Origin: Pholis gunnellus
Lineage: Eukaryota; Chordata; Actinopteri; Perciformes; Pholidae
Direction: 5' to 3'
Assembly (NCBI GenBank): GCA_910591455.2
Contig: OU342805.1
Span: 27,553,769 to 27,617,768 of the forward strand
DNA: 64,000 nucleotides
Made by a program: the position numbers and the translations under genes. Numbering within the stretch: the stretch's first letter is position 1; each line of letters begins with the position of its first letter. Below the pieces are notes generated by a model, which was given only the letters and a program-made list of their open reading frames with translations, was not told where the DNA came from and did no database searches. Below are positions 9,105-21,789 of the stretch, in pieces.

Positions 9105-10147
9105 ATTTCACAGATGAGTTTCATCAGATCCGCCTCACAGACAGTACGCAGGACATTTGCAGCAGCTTGTGATGATTAAATGCTGAGATCATTTCAGGCT
9201 GCAGACCCGTAAACAGTCTTGATCCTGGACAAGTTCAAATCAAAATACCAAAAACATATTTATTGACCCATCTGCAGGGCCGGGTAAGATTATGATGCCA
9301 GTACCCGCAAAGTGACACAGATGCCGATGTTAGCACTGTTTGCGCTGCTAGCATTGATAGCTGCTAGCACTGTTAGCTGCACGTCTGTGCTCAGAGCCGT
9401 GTGCAGGCAGGTCATCCCGGCTGTGTGGGTAGACGCTGCTGCGGTCGTGGCCCAATCACACGTCACATTAAAGAGAATAATGTTTGCTGTGATTGACTAA
9501 TAACAAAACCGTACAAAAAGTCCTTTTTTTTCTAGACCTGGGCACGAAAAGGATCGATTGCAGGTTATCTTTTGCCTGGAGAAGTTTCAACACTACTTGT
9601 TACTGGGTCATTATACCTACTCATCTGTCACATGTCCAGATATTTCTATTGGTGCTATTTCTTTGCAGTCCGTATGAAAACTGGTTAGAGGACTATTTTT
9701 ATCACGAGAAACCAGCTCTTTGGAAGAACTCACAAGAACATTTTCACTGTGTTCGCTTTCTGTCAGAAAGCACTTTTAGACATTGAACAACAGCAACATC
9801 CCAACATTAGCTTTCTTATATTTAATTCTTGCCACTTGCTGAATGAGCCACCAAAACAAACATCAAAAGTCAGTTTGCAGGTGAGATAGCTAATAACTGT
9901 AGCACATTAAACAACTTTAACGTTTTGAACGTCAAGATTGGTCAGTTTACTGTAGATGCCGTGATGCAGTGTCCTTATTATATATATAAAACACATGAAT
10001 CATACATTTAAAATTTAATTTTTGATTGAGAAAATTATGTTTTTTGTGATTCCAGTTGGACTTTAACAAGTTAAACAGACATAAATATGGCATACAACTG
10101 TTTCCTAATCACAGACCAAATTTTCTTTGAATGACCTGGAGTTTGGC

Positions 10148-10148
<1 letters not shown>
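9105..10148. other. no gene seen
   Basis: Unique-looking AT-rich DNA. Short frames at 9312-9500 and 9493-9786 have no recognisable domain and are probably chance. A GCTAGCA-rich patch lies near 9345-9385. Confidence 0.4.

Positions 10149-10203
<55 letters not shown>
10149..10203. repeat. (CA)n microsatellite
   Basis: Uninterrupted CA tract of about 27 units. Confidence 0.95.
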
Positions 10204-10206
<3 letters not shown>

Positions 10207-11550
10207 CAGCAGATAGCCCTCTCTTGTGCTGCTGTGCATTTCGAAGACTTCAAACCTAGAAAATGTGAAGCTGCTGAGTGTTTGGTGCAGCTGCTGCCAT
10301 GAGGAACATATATATGTTCTGGTAAAGTTTCGAGCTCATCCTGTGAGCACTGATATGTGTCTTTATGTGTTATTAATCGTAGCGACAGGTGCGCAGCTTT
10401 TCCCAGACAGCCGGTCAATAAACCTCAACGTCGGTATCTGTTCCGACTTCCTGAACAAGCTGCTCTAAGAGAGCTGCATGTGTAATGTAGACATTTTATG
10501 ACATTTCTTTTGCTACAAACGTCTTGACGCGCACGCTCGCGGCAGCGTTTCCTCCATAAAAAAAACACGCCAGCAAACAAACAGTGAGCCTGAGAGCCAT
10601 CGTGACTCCTGACCGCATGCAGCAGCAGGAACAAACTCAGCATAAGTGAGTCACATTAAAGGTGAGCTGATAATACGAAGATCAAACGCTGTGTGCTCTA
10701 CCGGCCTGTTATCTGAAGCTAAACAGCGGCAGGATGAAGGCCACAGAAGGCCACAGCCTCCCAGACTCCCAGAGACGGTTATTGCCACAACCTTTCTTTT
10801 TTTTAATATATATATTGAGTATCCCTCCACTTTCAACACATCCAGCTAACATCTGTTACAGCTTTTCAACTGTGTCGGAGCATCCTGATTGTCTTGACAT
10901 TGGACAACGTCAACATACATCGTCCCTACATATCTGTAAGTGAAAAGAAAATGCCAAAGGAAATAAGAAATTGTTTCATTGAATCCTTTTTATTTATGTA
11001 GAATAAGCAACACATTCATGACGTTCCCCTCTGGCGTCAGTTAGATAGTCTCTTTTCAAAATAAAACGTCCATCTCAGTGTAGGTTGAGGCAACAGAAGC
11101 ACTCAGTAAGGTTCAGGAAAAGAGCGAGGATGACGTTAACTTCCACAACTCACGTGATTAACGACCGACGTAACAAAATGTCAACGTTCACTTTTGGGTT
11201 TTTTCGCGGGACATGGACGGCGGCCCCCGTTTCACCCAACCACAAAGCGCCGCCCCCCCCCGCCCCACATGAAGTATTTCACTCTCAGCATCACTCTCTA
11301 AACCGTCTCGTAAGGACGCTTAAGCATCGGGACTGAGAATGGGTTGAATCTGGTTATTGAATGCTGCTGAACTATTTGACCAAAACAAACTTCTGCTTCT
11401 ATATTTGTACCGTATGGTGTAAGTGAGCGCTTCTAAATCTAAATACATCCGTGACCTTTCACATTGAAACGTTGCATTATATTACACAGGAGCAGAGAGT
11501 CGCTCAGATTTCCTTTCTGATGAGAGCATTCCCTGATTACATTACATGTG
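10204..11550. other. no gene seen
   Basis: Mixed sequence with a slightly GC-rich patch at 11195-11270 (ttcgcgggacatgg, then a C-rich stretch). No exon, RNA gene or named repeat recognised. Confidence 0.4.
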
Positions 11551-11719
11551 ACACACTCACACACTCACACACACACACACACACTCACACACGCACACAC
11601 ACACACACTCACACACTCACACAAACAGACAGCTTGTTTTGCAAAAACACACAATAGAACGGATTCTATTTCATTCATTATCTATACAAACACACAGTGT
11701 CTGTTTTCTTTCATGCAAA

Positions 11720-11774
<55 letters not shown>

Positions 11775-11968
11775 CCCGCCAAACCTGTCCTCTGGGCTGC
11801 CGTGCCCGCAGAGGACGTGCCGACCCTTTCAGTTGGTCCTCGCCATGGAAACGATTTGTCTCATGTTGCCGTGGCGCCACGTGGCGGACGACGCTCTGCA
11901 AACACAAAACACACTTTGACACACACACACCTCTGATCCTGACGCTGTTGTTCACACACACACACACA

Positions 11969-12015
<47 letters not shown>

Positions 12016-12256
12016 TTAATATTTGTATTTCATGCAGTCCGTGTCCCTGAGTGTTTATGTGTTCTGACTGTTTGTCATAGAAACATCGTCTCTCTTCATG
12101 TTGTGATGTTTTGCTGTAAAACATGTGACGAAATGATGATCGAGTGAGAAAATTTGAATTTTCTCAACCCCCCTATAACACAAAATGAAGAATGTTTGGA
12201 AGGTGTGTGACGGGGAAAATAATTACCAAACTAAGTCTACAAGCAAGTAACACACA

Positions 12257-12342
<86 letters not shown>
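11551..12342. repeat. cluster of four (CA)n / (TC)n microsatellites
   Basis: Tracts at 11551-11624 (CA with CTCACAC interruptions), 11720-11772 (TC then CA), 11953-12014 (CA) and 12250-12342 (nearly pure CA, about 46 units). The intervening DNA has no convincing exon; frames here mostly translate the repeats themselves. Confidence 0.93.
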
Positions 12343-12343
<1 letters not shown>

Positions 12344-12959
12344 TACATCACTGAATACGAAATCACTGCTTCATTTGGGCAAATGTAATAACTGTGTTTG
12401 TCTTCTGTGAATCATTTTGTGTGTTTGAAAGCTGCTATTTAAATAAACATGTCTTGTCTCAGCTAATAAATCATTAAGTCTGTTCTTACTGAGCGTTGTG
12501 TTCAAAGACAAAGGGACAAAGCAACGTCTCTTTAAAAGGTCAACAACATGAGCTCAGAAAAAGAAGAGTGTGTTCAGCTTTGTGACGAGGCTTTTTAAAT
12601 TGTTTGTTTAGAAGTAAACACTTCATCCTTCAGTTTATCACAAACACACACGGAGACGAGGTTTTTACTGGAAGAGAAGGAATAAAAAACTGTAATCTGA
12701 CAAACTTTGTGGATAATATTGGTGAGTTTTCCCCGCTGAGATGTTGTGGAGTAGAAATATAAACTTCCATAAAATGGAAATACTCTAATTAAGTACAAAT
12801 ACCTTGAATTTGCACCTATAAGTACAGCTTTTAGTAAATGTTTATTACCTTCTCTTCTCACCACTAGAGGTCCTCGATGGTTTCAGTTTGGGATGACCTC
12901 AAATGAGCTCTCCTCTCTCTCATTCTGTCTTTGTTTGAATTCCTCTCTCCTCCCTCCCC

Positions 12960-12995
<36 letters not shown>

Positions 12996-13270
12996 ATCAC
13001 CTAGTTCTCTCTGGTCCGTTGACCGAAAACAAAAACCTCTGATCCGTCCAGTAAACAGACGTCATTCTGTTCCAAACTTTCTGCCAAGTTTCTCCTCACT
13101 GTTTGCTTCCACCGATATCCTTCTTTCAGGACTGCAGAGCGAATGAATGAACGCTCATCTCGTCCGGCTGCTGATTTGGTTTGAAAAACGGGAAAAACTT
13201 GATGACCAGCTGCCTTTCTTTCAGATTTGGTTAAATAAAACCAACGAACTAGAAGAGCTCAAAGCCCGTG
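12343..13270. other. no gene seen; (CT)n tract
   Basis: Non-coding in appearance. It contains a pure CT tract at 12964-12993 within a pyrimidine-rich patch (12935-13010). Confidence 0.45.
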
Positions 13271-13297
13271 CAGCAGCAGCAGCAGCAGCAGCAGCAG
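13271..13297. repeat. (CAG)9 trinucleotide repeat
   Basis: Nine perfect CAG units. None of the frames through it is long, so it does not look like a coding polyglutamine tract. Confidence 0.95.
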
Positions 13298-13529
13298 TTA
13301 ATAAATCAGCTCAAAATGAGTAAAGCTTGTGTAATGCAGACTCAGGTGATCCACATTCCTCAATATCAAAACTAATGAGATATCTCCAGAGCCAGATGTA
13401 TCTTCCTCCTCTGTGTCATAGAGCTCCATTGTTGTCCATTCAAACCATCAAAAACACATTAATGACACACTGTTGCACTGAGAGACACGCTCTTTCATCA
13501 CCATCGACACACACTTTATTTTGACTCAA

Positions 13530-13530
<1 letters not shown>

Positions 13531-13611
<81 letters not shown>
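13531..13611. repeat. (CA)n microsatellite
   Basis: Pure CA tract of about 40 units. Confidence 0.95.
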
Positions 13612-13613
<2 letters not shown>

Positions 13614-14547
13614 TCCTGCTGCCACAAATACTCAGTGGAGCACCAAATGTGGATTCATCCACCGCAGGAAATAGTCCCCAACAAATGCACTATTTCCTCC
13701 TGTCTGTTTGATCAAAGCTGCAGAGCGTTTGAAACTAAACTGTACATTTGTGAGTTATTAAAGGTTTTCTGTGGGAACGAGGACGAGGAAAAGGACGGAA
13801 ACAAGTTAAAACAAACAAACACATTGTTAGTTTAGTATTCTAATGTAATTTCTTCAGAATAAATTAAATATAACGTCAACAAAACAAAAATGCTCTTACT
13901 ATGAAAGTTTAGAGAAACAGGAAACTGGGGAAAAAAAGTTTTATATATTTTATTCAGAATTTTTTGATATAGCTGTGACGTAGGCTGCTGAACACGTTTT
14001 GTATTTCCTGAACTTTCTGGGTTTCTCATGAGGCTCAAACAATGAACAGCAGGATGTGCTGCATCATCATTTCTGGTGCAAATCATATCCCATAAATATG
14101 AATAAAACATATATGAATGAATGAACGTCTGTCGTCTGTCAGACCAGTTGAACTCATGAGGAGTGTGATATTAGATACGAACAGCATTATGTGATGGCAT
14201 CAGGATTTTAACGAGGTCAAGATATTTATACATAATATATATATATATAGCTCTGTACTGGTAACATAGACGACAACATAACTGACCTACTTCTAAAATA
14301 AATGGCCCACATCATGATGCAGCAGCTTGACAAGCAGTCTGTAATATTTCACTGACTCAACCTTTAAATCTGGAGAACTGAGCGGCCAGATAACACAAAC
14401 GATGTTGGTGATACTGGTGGGAATCCCTACAGATACTGACATGTTATGAAGCCATTTATACCCATTTTAAGTTCTCTGTAATCAGGTCAAAACATTACTT
14501 TGTCCATTAGATATCTGCAGATATGTTATGAGCTGTACTTTGTGTTT
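13612..14547. other. no gene seen
   Basis: AT-rich, with a short AT run near 14235-14250. No coding or RNA feature recognised. Confidence 0.4.
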
Positions 14548-14745
14548 TAGAGCAAGTTAGCAGATGTTAGCATGCGAGGAAACAGAGCTGAGATTGTGAA
14601 CATGATATCTTAAACGGACCCCATTTCTACAAAAGTCAAAAACAAACATTCAACCTCAACTTGTATCTATGTTAGCATTGCCTTTATGGGTCTGTTAGCA
14701 TCTAGCTCAAAGCACCACAGTGCGACTGCAGACTCTTATGGCCTC
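14548..14745 (+). repeat. dispersed GTTAGCA-rich repeat, copy 1
   Basis: Holds gttagcagatgttagcatgc, then ctatgttagcattgcc, ctgttagcatctagctcaaa and gcaccacagtgcgactgc. This is a repeat type common in fish intergenic DNA. The block at 44715-44855 is a second copy, and both end in a short gactnnngactct-like segment. Confidence 0.55.
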
Positions 14746-15479
14746 GTTCACAGAATCAGATAAAAAGATCGGGACAGCAAAAGGCACCCAATGCCATCAT
14801 CGAAGGGAAAGTAGAGAAAGGTTCAACTTAATGCCAACGTCCTCTGACGCAATACGAGCAACAACCAGGCGAGAGCTCGTTATTATTCCCACAGAGAGTT
14901 GTTTACGTGACGAAAGGAGCGGGGATCTCTTCTAAAACCTCATGCACGTGTCCATTCGGAACGGAGTGTGTCGTGTGAGTTATGTACTCAAAGAAACAAA
15001 CTCACAGATAGATAAATCAAATGTTGCTCCCATGTTGGTAAAACGGGATTAGGAGCATTTCGATTGCCTCTCAACGGCTCTCAACATGTCGGTGACTAGC
15101 CAGCGGCTTTGAAGCTAACGAGAACCAGAGGGTTGGTGCTCTGCGATGACGTTATCAGCTGTAACCGCACTCACAAGCACTGAAAGCACCCGAGGCCGGC
15201 CGGGTTACGTCAACAAAGAAAGGTGAAGCTCGGATTACAACACACACAGAGGGAGAGTGACTTCATTCTCTGCTCAGGTGGACATTCCCTCACTGTATCG
15301 TGACATAAGAAATCTATTCAGTAATGTCGGTTGCACGATAAGTTTGATAACATTAGCCGCCATTAGCTGCAGGCCGTACCAGACCAGGTGAGTCTGTAGC
15401 TGTATCGAATTTAAAAAAGGTGCTTTCTTTTATAAGAATAAAACGTTTTTACGGACACGTTCAGTGTTATCTGTTTCTG
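14746..15479. other. no gene seen
   Basis: Moderately CpG-containing DNA with TGACGT-like motifs near 15148 and 15206. It may be the shore of the CpG-rich block that follows. Confidence 0.35.
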
Positions 15480-15735
15480 TTTCGGTGGACATGTTTCTGC
15501 TGCTCTCGGCCTCTTGGTCTGCAGCCCGGCCGCCCGTCTCACAGAGCAGGTTGTGCGCTCGGGGACCACCCCGCTGAAGGTTTTGTTCCCGTGCGCTGCC
15601 CCGATGACTGCAGCAGCGGTAGTAGTCACGAGGAAGAGCAAAGCCCGCCAAACTTCAGCAGCCAATCGGCAGCCGAGGAGGGAGGAGGAGGAGGGAGGGG
15701 CCCCAGCGAGCAGCAGGGTAACACAGCCGCTAGGA
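15480..15735. promoter_or_regulatory. CpG-rich block with CCAAT box, candidate promoter or first exon
   Basis: GC- and CpG-rich for about 250 bp (for example cccggccgcccgtctcacag and tgtgcgctcggggaccaccc). It has a CCAAT box in agccaatcggc (about 15660-15670) and a G-rich purine tract at 15676-15705. The surroundings are AT-rich. Frames stay open on both strands, which reflects composition rather than coding. It could be a CpG-island promoter whose exons lie elsewhere. No splice site could be assigned with confidence. Confidence 0.4.
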
Positions 15736-16292
15736 GAGAGTGTGTGTGTGTGTATATGGGTGTGTGTGTGTATGTGGGTGGTCACACACTGCAAAAAATG
15801 ACACACAGGAGGTAATTTTGTGTCAAGCTACAATGTTTTCACTTTGTGTCGCTGCATTTTCACAGTTCCTGATAAGGTTTGCTCAGACTATAAGTTTTAA
15901 ATAAACTGCTTTCAGACATGTTTGTCTTGTTTCTTTCTTCAGTAACATCATAAAAATACCACAAATAAAAGTCCTTGAGCATGTTGACATGCCAAATAAT
16001 GTCATTTATCAGTTGCTCGTCTGACATTTTACTAACTATAAATGACAGGATTATGCCAAAAAAACTGTACATTAAGTGAGTGAAGAGTCATGAAAAGTCT
16101 TAAGTTTAAATGACTCAAACATGTAACCTTTGACCCTGCATGATGACTGATTTCATCTGCTTCTATTAGATCTTTATATGAGTTATCAATTATCTATTTA
16201 GTCTGAATGCTTTATAAATTGATTGTTTTTTAGCTTTAGTTCAGCTTTGGGAAAGGTTGTGAGTTCAATCCCCGAAATATGAATTTCCATTA
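15736..16292. other. no gene seen
   Basis: Starts with a short GT-rich stretch (15738-15780), then AT-rich DNA. A tRNA B-box-like gagttcaatccccg at 16261-16274 may mark a decayed SINE, but no A box was found at the right distance. Confidence 0.35.
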
Positions 16293-16498
16293 ACACACAC
16301 ACACACACACACACACATACACACACTCTGACTGTGTGTACAGGACTAACCTACAGTCCACACTCGTCACTTCTCACAGTGTGTTTGTGTGTTTTCCCGC
16401 CACTGAAAAGTTTCTGGAGTCGTGCCAAGAATACGTTCCAGAGAAGGAAGAAGACAGAAAGTCTTTCATTCACAAATGTGAACATGCGCCTGGTATTC

Positions 16499-16570
<72 letters not shown>

Positions 16571-16711
16571 GCCTTTTAGAAGAAAAATGCTCATTGAGTT
16601 TCGCCCTCAAGTAAAAACGTGAGTAGACGAGTTGCTTTACATGTGAGAGTGAGAGTGAGGGAGTGACTGCAGCAGCACATGTGAAGGTTAATTAGAAATA
16701 CTGCCACACAC

Positions 16712-16745
<34 letters not shown>
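16293..16745. repeat. three CA/GT microsatellites
   Basis: Tracts at 16293-16326 (CA), 16501-16570 (pure GT, 35 units) and 16705-16745 (CA with one cgca interruption). Confidence 0.93.
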
Positions 16746-16747
<2 letters not shown>

Positions 16748-17290
16748 TCAGTTCAGCTCAGGACAATGTTTAAAAGGCCTTCTCAACAGACGTACGAATA
16801 AGAAGGAGGTTGTTCTCTTACAGGCGGCACCACTGATGTGAAAAACAGACAGAAACATCACCTCATGTGTTGATGTATTTGATATAGACGGACAGCTGTT
16901 TTTGGGAAATACAGACTTTTTTTGTGTGCAGGAAAAGCTCAACATCTTCCTCCTACAAAAGAATATTAAGACGTATGTTGCTGTAGTGAAGCTGAGGGAC
17001 ACTAGCCTCTTCTTCTCACTCGAGGATCCACTATTAATACTGGAAATGTTCTCATCATTTTGATCCTAAGCATAACATATCGGCGAGGGTCAAAGGGACC
17101 CCTTGGCAACAGGATAACTATTGTTCTTTAACAATAAAGCTGACAGTTTAGGTCTTTATTCACTGTAACAATTATTAAAAAGCAAAAGCAGCATGTATTC
17201 ATTGTACCTTCAGTAGCTGTCGTAGCATAGAAGTACTGACAATTTTCAATTTGTCTGCGGAAACCTGGCGGCAACCTCCAGGTGTGTTAA
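16746..17290. other. no gene seen
   Basis: No coding or repeat signature recognised apart from the approach to the dispersed repeat that follows. Confidence 0.4.
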
Positions 17291-17561
17291 AGCTGCATTC
17301 TCTCTAATGTCCACCAGGGGGCGACTCCTCTGGTTGTATAGAAGTCTATGAGAAAATGACTCTACTTCTCTCTTGATTTATTACTTCAGTAAACATTGTA
17401 AACATGAGTTTATGGTGTCAATCTCTAGTTTCAAGTCTTCTTCAATACAGCATGATGTTCATTTAGTAAATGATGGTCCATTTAGAGTCAAACAGACCAT
17501 AAAGCAGGGGATGCTTTAGGGCGGGGCTACACAGTGATTGACAGGTGTCTTATACAGTCTA
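17291..17561 (+). repeat. dispersed repeat family R1, copy 1
   Basis: About 270 bp running from ctctctaatgtccaccaggg through ttgtatagaagtctatgag to gggcggggctacacagtg. It is almost identical to 43848-44112 (same strand) and to 50651-50874 (opposite strand). A partial relative is at 22903-22985. No terminal inverted repeats were recognised, so the mechanism of spread is unknown. Confidence 0.85.
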
Positions 17562-18083
17562 CATATGGTCACTTCATATTATGTATTTTACTTAATTTCA
17601 TTCTTATCTGTTTTTAATCTTTCATCATCAGTTTCTTTTGAACTTTGTCTTGATGTTGTCTAGTTTCATGATTTATGTAAAGTGCCTTGAATTGCCTTAC
17701 GGTAGTTGTGCAAAACTATAAATATAAGCAAATGATGCTTAATATACATTTTTATTTATTTTAGCAAGCAGAATTGACCCTTCGCTAAGCCCCACCCCCA
17801 TCTGCTTCTACGTCAAGTATAACAACACGAGCTCCAAATCCACTAAACCAACCTGAACATGAAGTAAATCTGAAATGATTGCATGGGACTCTTGTTGTCG
17901 GACCCTGGTCAGAGGTGGCCGATGCTACGCTATGCTATTGGCTAGTTAGCATTAGAGGGGCGGGACTTATTAAAGGGTCAATTAATTTATAGAAAATCAA
18001 ACATGAGATCAACTGGTAAACCTGCCAGCTCCTAAACGTAAAAACACTCACAACCAAGAATGTATGCAGTAGCTTGGAACTGA
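17562..18083. other. no gene seen; possible retroposon tail
   Basis: 17670-17725 (tgtaaagtgccttgaattgc, then ctataaatataa) resembles the 3' tail of a fish SINE/LINE. A second GC-box-like ggggcgggac is near 17957. Confidence 0.35.
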
Positions 18084-18088
18084 GTGTG

Positions 18089-18122
<34 letters not shown>

Positions 18123-18239
18123 CGTGCGTTCGTGCATGTGTGTCCTTGTAAAATAACACCACCTTGTACGAGTCCTCAGTAGCAACATGTTGTTGAGCTC
18201 ACATGTTCCTGTTCACACACTGGCACTCACTTTCACCTT

Positions 18240-18298
<59 letters not shown>
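18084..18298. repeat. two microsatellites, (GT)n and (CA)n
   Basis: 18084-18143 is GT with tttg and cgtg interruptions. 18242-18298 is pure CA, about 28 units. Confidence 0.93.
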
Positions 18299-19391
18299 CA
18301 CATGCATGCACTTTTAAGGTTTAACCGATGCTTGGGGTGTCACACATGAGCTTTAAATAAACCTGAATGAGTTTGTGTGACTTACACAACTCAAGGTAAC
18401 TCAGCGTGCGTCACATGGGACCACGCGGTCTTCTTTAGGTCACGTAAGTCATCTTATTTTGGGAGACAACACTAAAAGTCTGTCACAATCGTGGTGAAAG
18501 TAAATATTTAAAAACATATTCATTCTGGTATTTATTCTACACTTTGAGTCTAATTCTGGTATAAAGTGGCTCCAACAGAAGCTACAGCTGTGAGTTCTTC
18601 ATGTCAAATGACGTCTAACTGACGACATGTAAATACAAAACAAATCTCACTGTAATCACATCAGACAACTATGAAGAAAATACTCAACTTAACTTCAGTT
18701 AACTAGCTTTAAGGCAGCGGGGAAACGTTTTAATCAGACTGAATGTTTAACAGTGAAGCACCAGGTGTGTAGTCAATCGTTATTTTTTATTATTTCCGCC
18801 TTGTTAAACTGGGCCTGCACCTTAAAAACCAATAAACCAGACTAAATGAATCACTTTTACTTGACACTAAGCACCTTAAAGAAACCTTTTTACCTTTTTG
18901 AATAATCTCTTAAAATATGAAAATAGCGGCAAATTAACTGTAAATCCACAGCTGCATGTATGTAGACGTTATACAGTTTTTCACTGTTTTGTGTGAATCT
19001 ATATCAGGAAGGAGCTGACGGTAAAAAGCAGTGAATTTAAAGGAACGAATGAGGAAGTAATGTTGGGAATGTGAAGCAACAGAAGAGGTTCGTGTTTCTG
19101 CAGAAAGACGCAAAGAGGAAGCTCCAGCTCGGGTTAAGAAAGTCTCAAACAGCACAGCGTCAACGGTTTGATGGTTTAACAAAACTAGAGAGCTGCAAGA
19201 GAGAGAGAAGAGAGAGAGAAGAGAGAGAAGAGAGGGAAGGGTGGTGTGTTTAACAGGTTTCATGTCGAGGAGACAGAAGAGCAACACAAACATGGTCCCT
19301 CATGTGTTTTAATGGTTGTTGACGTTTGGAGAGCAAACAGCCGTCGTTCTCCCACGAGACCGCTGTTCAAGTCCCGTCTGACACGAGAAGT
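18299..19391. other. no gene seen
   Basis: AT-rich, with a purine-rich GAGA block at 19196-19235. A B-box-like ctgttcaagtcccgt at 19364-19378 lacks an A box. Confidence 0.4.
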
Positions 19392-19496
19392 CACCGTCGA
19401 TTTATTTATCTCGTAACTTGCGTCGTTATCAAACGACGATCTCTGACACGTTTTACTAACTTTTCATGAGATATCATATGAACCGTTGTATGAGGA

Positions 19497-19542
<46 letters not shown>
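19392..19542 (-). repeat. dispersed repeat R2 fragment and (GT)21 tract
   Basis: tatctcgtaacttgcgtcg and tcatatgaaccgttgtatga (about 19410-19495) match the R2 family seen at 23.7, 43.1, 47.8, 49.7 and 55.8 kb. A pure GT tract at 19501-19542 follows the family end. Confidence 0.65.
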
Positions 19543-19543
<1 letters not shown>

Positions 19544-20186
19544 TAAATGATGAAGAGTCGATATCAATCTAGTGGAGGAATTCAATGACTCACAACCTGT
19601 CATACGTCCATCTAGATAGATTAAAAGACTCACTTTTAAACTAGATTTTTTTCTTAAATCAATACATCCTCACTCAGAAATATTTGCATAATCTCTCCAC
19701 GAGGAGAAAGGTTATTCGGTTTAAAATAAGTCACGAAGTATCGTAAACTAACTCAGCTCTGATCGACTCTGACAGTACAACTACACCGCCCTCTGAATTA
19801 CGTTTTAATCCGTTTCAAACACGTTGACAAACAAAGCAAAACAAATAATAATCTGATACATTTTATTCACACAGCCCAATATCATGAATCACACGTTTGG
19901 CTCAGACGGCTTTTCAATCTGAGCATCAAAAGACAACCAACGCTACGGAACCTCTGATCAGAGAAGGAACAACTCCATCTGTAGAAATAAAGAGGGAATG
20001 AACGTCCTGGAGAGCAGCGGAGGGATCGAAGAGATGTCATGTGTACAGATCATAAAATTACAGCAGAGCCATATGAACCATTCATATCATGAGTAACAAT
20101 AATAGAAAAACAATGACTTGTAATAACAATATTATATAATATTATAATTTATTAATGATAGTAACATAAATGTGACTAACTGAAAT
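19543..20186. other. no gene seen
   Basis: AT-rich DNA with no recognised feature. Confidence 0.4.
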
Positions 20187-20217
<31 letters not shown>

Positions 20218-20308
20218 GCATCAACACGTGGAAAATTTCACAACACGAGTAACAAAAGCAAATATTTGCACATCGAAAACACACACACACGCACACACAC
20301 ACACACAT

Positions 20309-20343
<35 letters not shown>
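20187..20343. repeat. two (CA)n microsatellites
   Basis: 20187-20216 and 20280-20343, the second with cgcaca and tacacg interruptions. Confidence 0.93.
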
Positions 20344-20345
<2 letters not shown>

Positions 20346-21514
20346 GTGATCCTGATGGGCTTCATGTGATCTTGGTCTCTACAGTGTAGAAACAAGCAGA
20401 GACACGTCATCTGCTGAGGTCACCCATCTGTTCCTCTGCCCAAACTTCACACCACGTCGAGGAACAGAAAACAAACAAAAAAACGATTTCTCTAGAGAGA
20501 CATGAACTAAGTGTCTGCAGTATATATTTGTGTGTGTGTTTCTTTAACGGTTTCCACATTGAACGAATATTAAAAACAAGAGAAAGAAAAAAAAACCTGC
20601 TGAACCGCCTGTGTGGTTTGGACTGTTTCCATGGTAACAGAGGATGCCAGGCGTTGCTCCAGCAGAAGAGCTGCGGGTTCAAATCCCGGATGGAACCGGA
20701 TCGTTTGGGCTCCGCTCGCTCAGAGAAACCAACCAACCAGCCGCGAACTCCAGTCTGCGTCTCTTGGACCGAGAGAAGCTCTCTGCTGCCAACTCAGCAT
20801 CTGTTTTGAAACTCATTTCCAGGTTTTGTGCTGAAGTTGGGCAACAGGTTTGGAGAGTACTCCACATATTTGAGGCTCTCGTTATTCCACCGTCAGCAGA
20901 TGATTTCACGATTTTGGGGAATTACCCTGAAAACTGAGGTTTAGTTTTTCTCCTGGTTTGCCCATAAATCCTGCTGTCAGAACCATTACTGTGAGAACAA
21001 CCTGAGACGTTTAAGAAGTGGGAAACTCTCCCAAAGTGGAATTAATCCAGTAAAGTAACACAATCTCACTGAATAGTTTCCTTTTACCCGTTTAAAGACG
21101 ACTGTAGCTTTTATTCTGTATCTGAATTAAGTCATTGGCATAAGAACAATAACTCTTTTATGTGCGCTTGTTATTTTTGCTCTTTTGAGAATTTACAGCT
21201 TGAAAAATCCAATTCACTCACAAAACAACAGTCAGTGTCGACTTTTTTTTAAACGTAAAGCCACGACTATACGGTCTTTGCCAGACTTTCCCCGGGCGGT
21301 TCTAGATATTAACCAGTCGTTAAGCGACCAGGGGTAAAAGAGACGCAATGATTCGGGCAAGAAGAAAGCATCCTCAGTATCTTTACCAGCTTTTCCATCT
21401 GCTCAGACCGGATGAAAAGCTGTTTTCATGACTTTCATGAGCTCTCAAAATTGCCAGAAAATGATATTCTCACTCATAGAAAAACCAGTACAGTATTGTA
21501 GTAGCTGTGCCTAC
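20344..21514. other. no gene seen; RFX-like site and tRNA-like B box
   Basis: GTTTCCATGGTAAC at 20625-20638 is a near-palindromic X-box-like site of the RFX type. gggttcaaatcccgg at 20667-20681 resembles a tRNA B box, but no cloverleaf could be drawn around it, so it may be SINE debris. Overlapping frames at 20528-20937 have no recognisable domain. Confidence 0.35.
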
Positions 21515-21580
21515 GGTGTATGAATGTGATAGGATCTGAATTGTAAGTCGCTTCGGATAAAAGCGTCTGCTAAATGACCG
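21515..21580 (+). mobile_element. SINE/LINE 3' tail fragment
   Basis: gtaagtcgcttcggataaaa followed by gcgtctgctaaatgac is the highly conserved tail seen in many fish retroposons. The rest of the element is not recognisable. The inverse sequence occurs at 26194-26239. Confidence 0.7.
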
Positions 21581-21789
21581 TGACGTCCTCTAATGTCAGT
21601 TTTGCCTCGTGTAAATGTTCCCTCGTTACATTCATATCCTGTATCTTCAAAATAGAGCTTCAGAGTTCACGGGGAACAGCTCGGTTCAGCGCACCAGAGC
21701 AGCGGCGGAGTGAGCCGCCATTCAGTAATCTATGGAAAGTTGCGGGCGGTTTGATTTGTCGGCCGAAGTGTGACTCAAATTGACCTCGG

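Noticed and set aside
11548..12019. Frames made of HTHTHT or CVCVCV repeats, here and at about 20 other sites
   Set aside because: They translate CA/GT microsatellites and are not proteins.
15411..15815. 131-residue frames on both strands over the CpG-rich block
   Set aside because: Open on several frames at once because of GC composition; no domain, no convincing start or splice sites.
20667..20681. tRNA B-box-like gggttcaaatcccgg, with similar motifs at 16261 and 19364
   Set aside because: No A box at the right distance and no cloverleaf; more likely decayed SINE pieces than tRNA genes.
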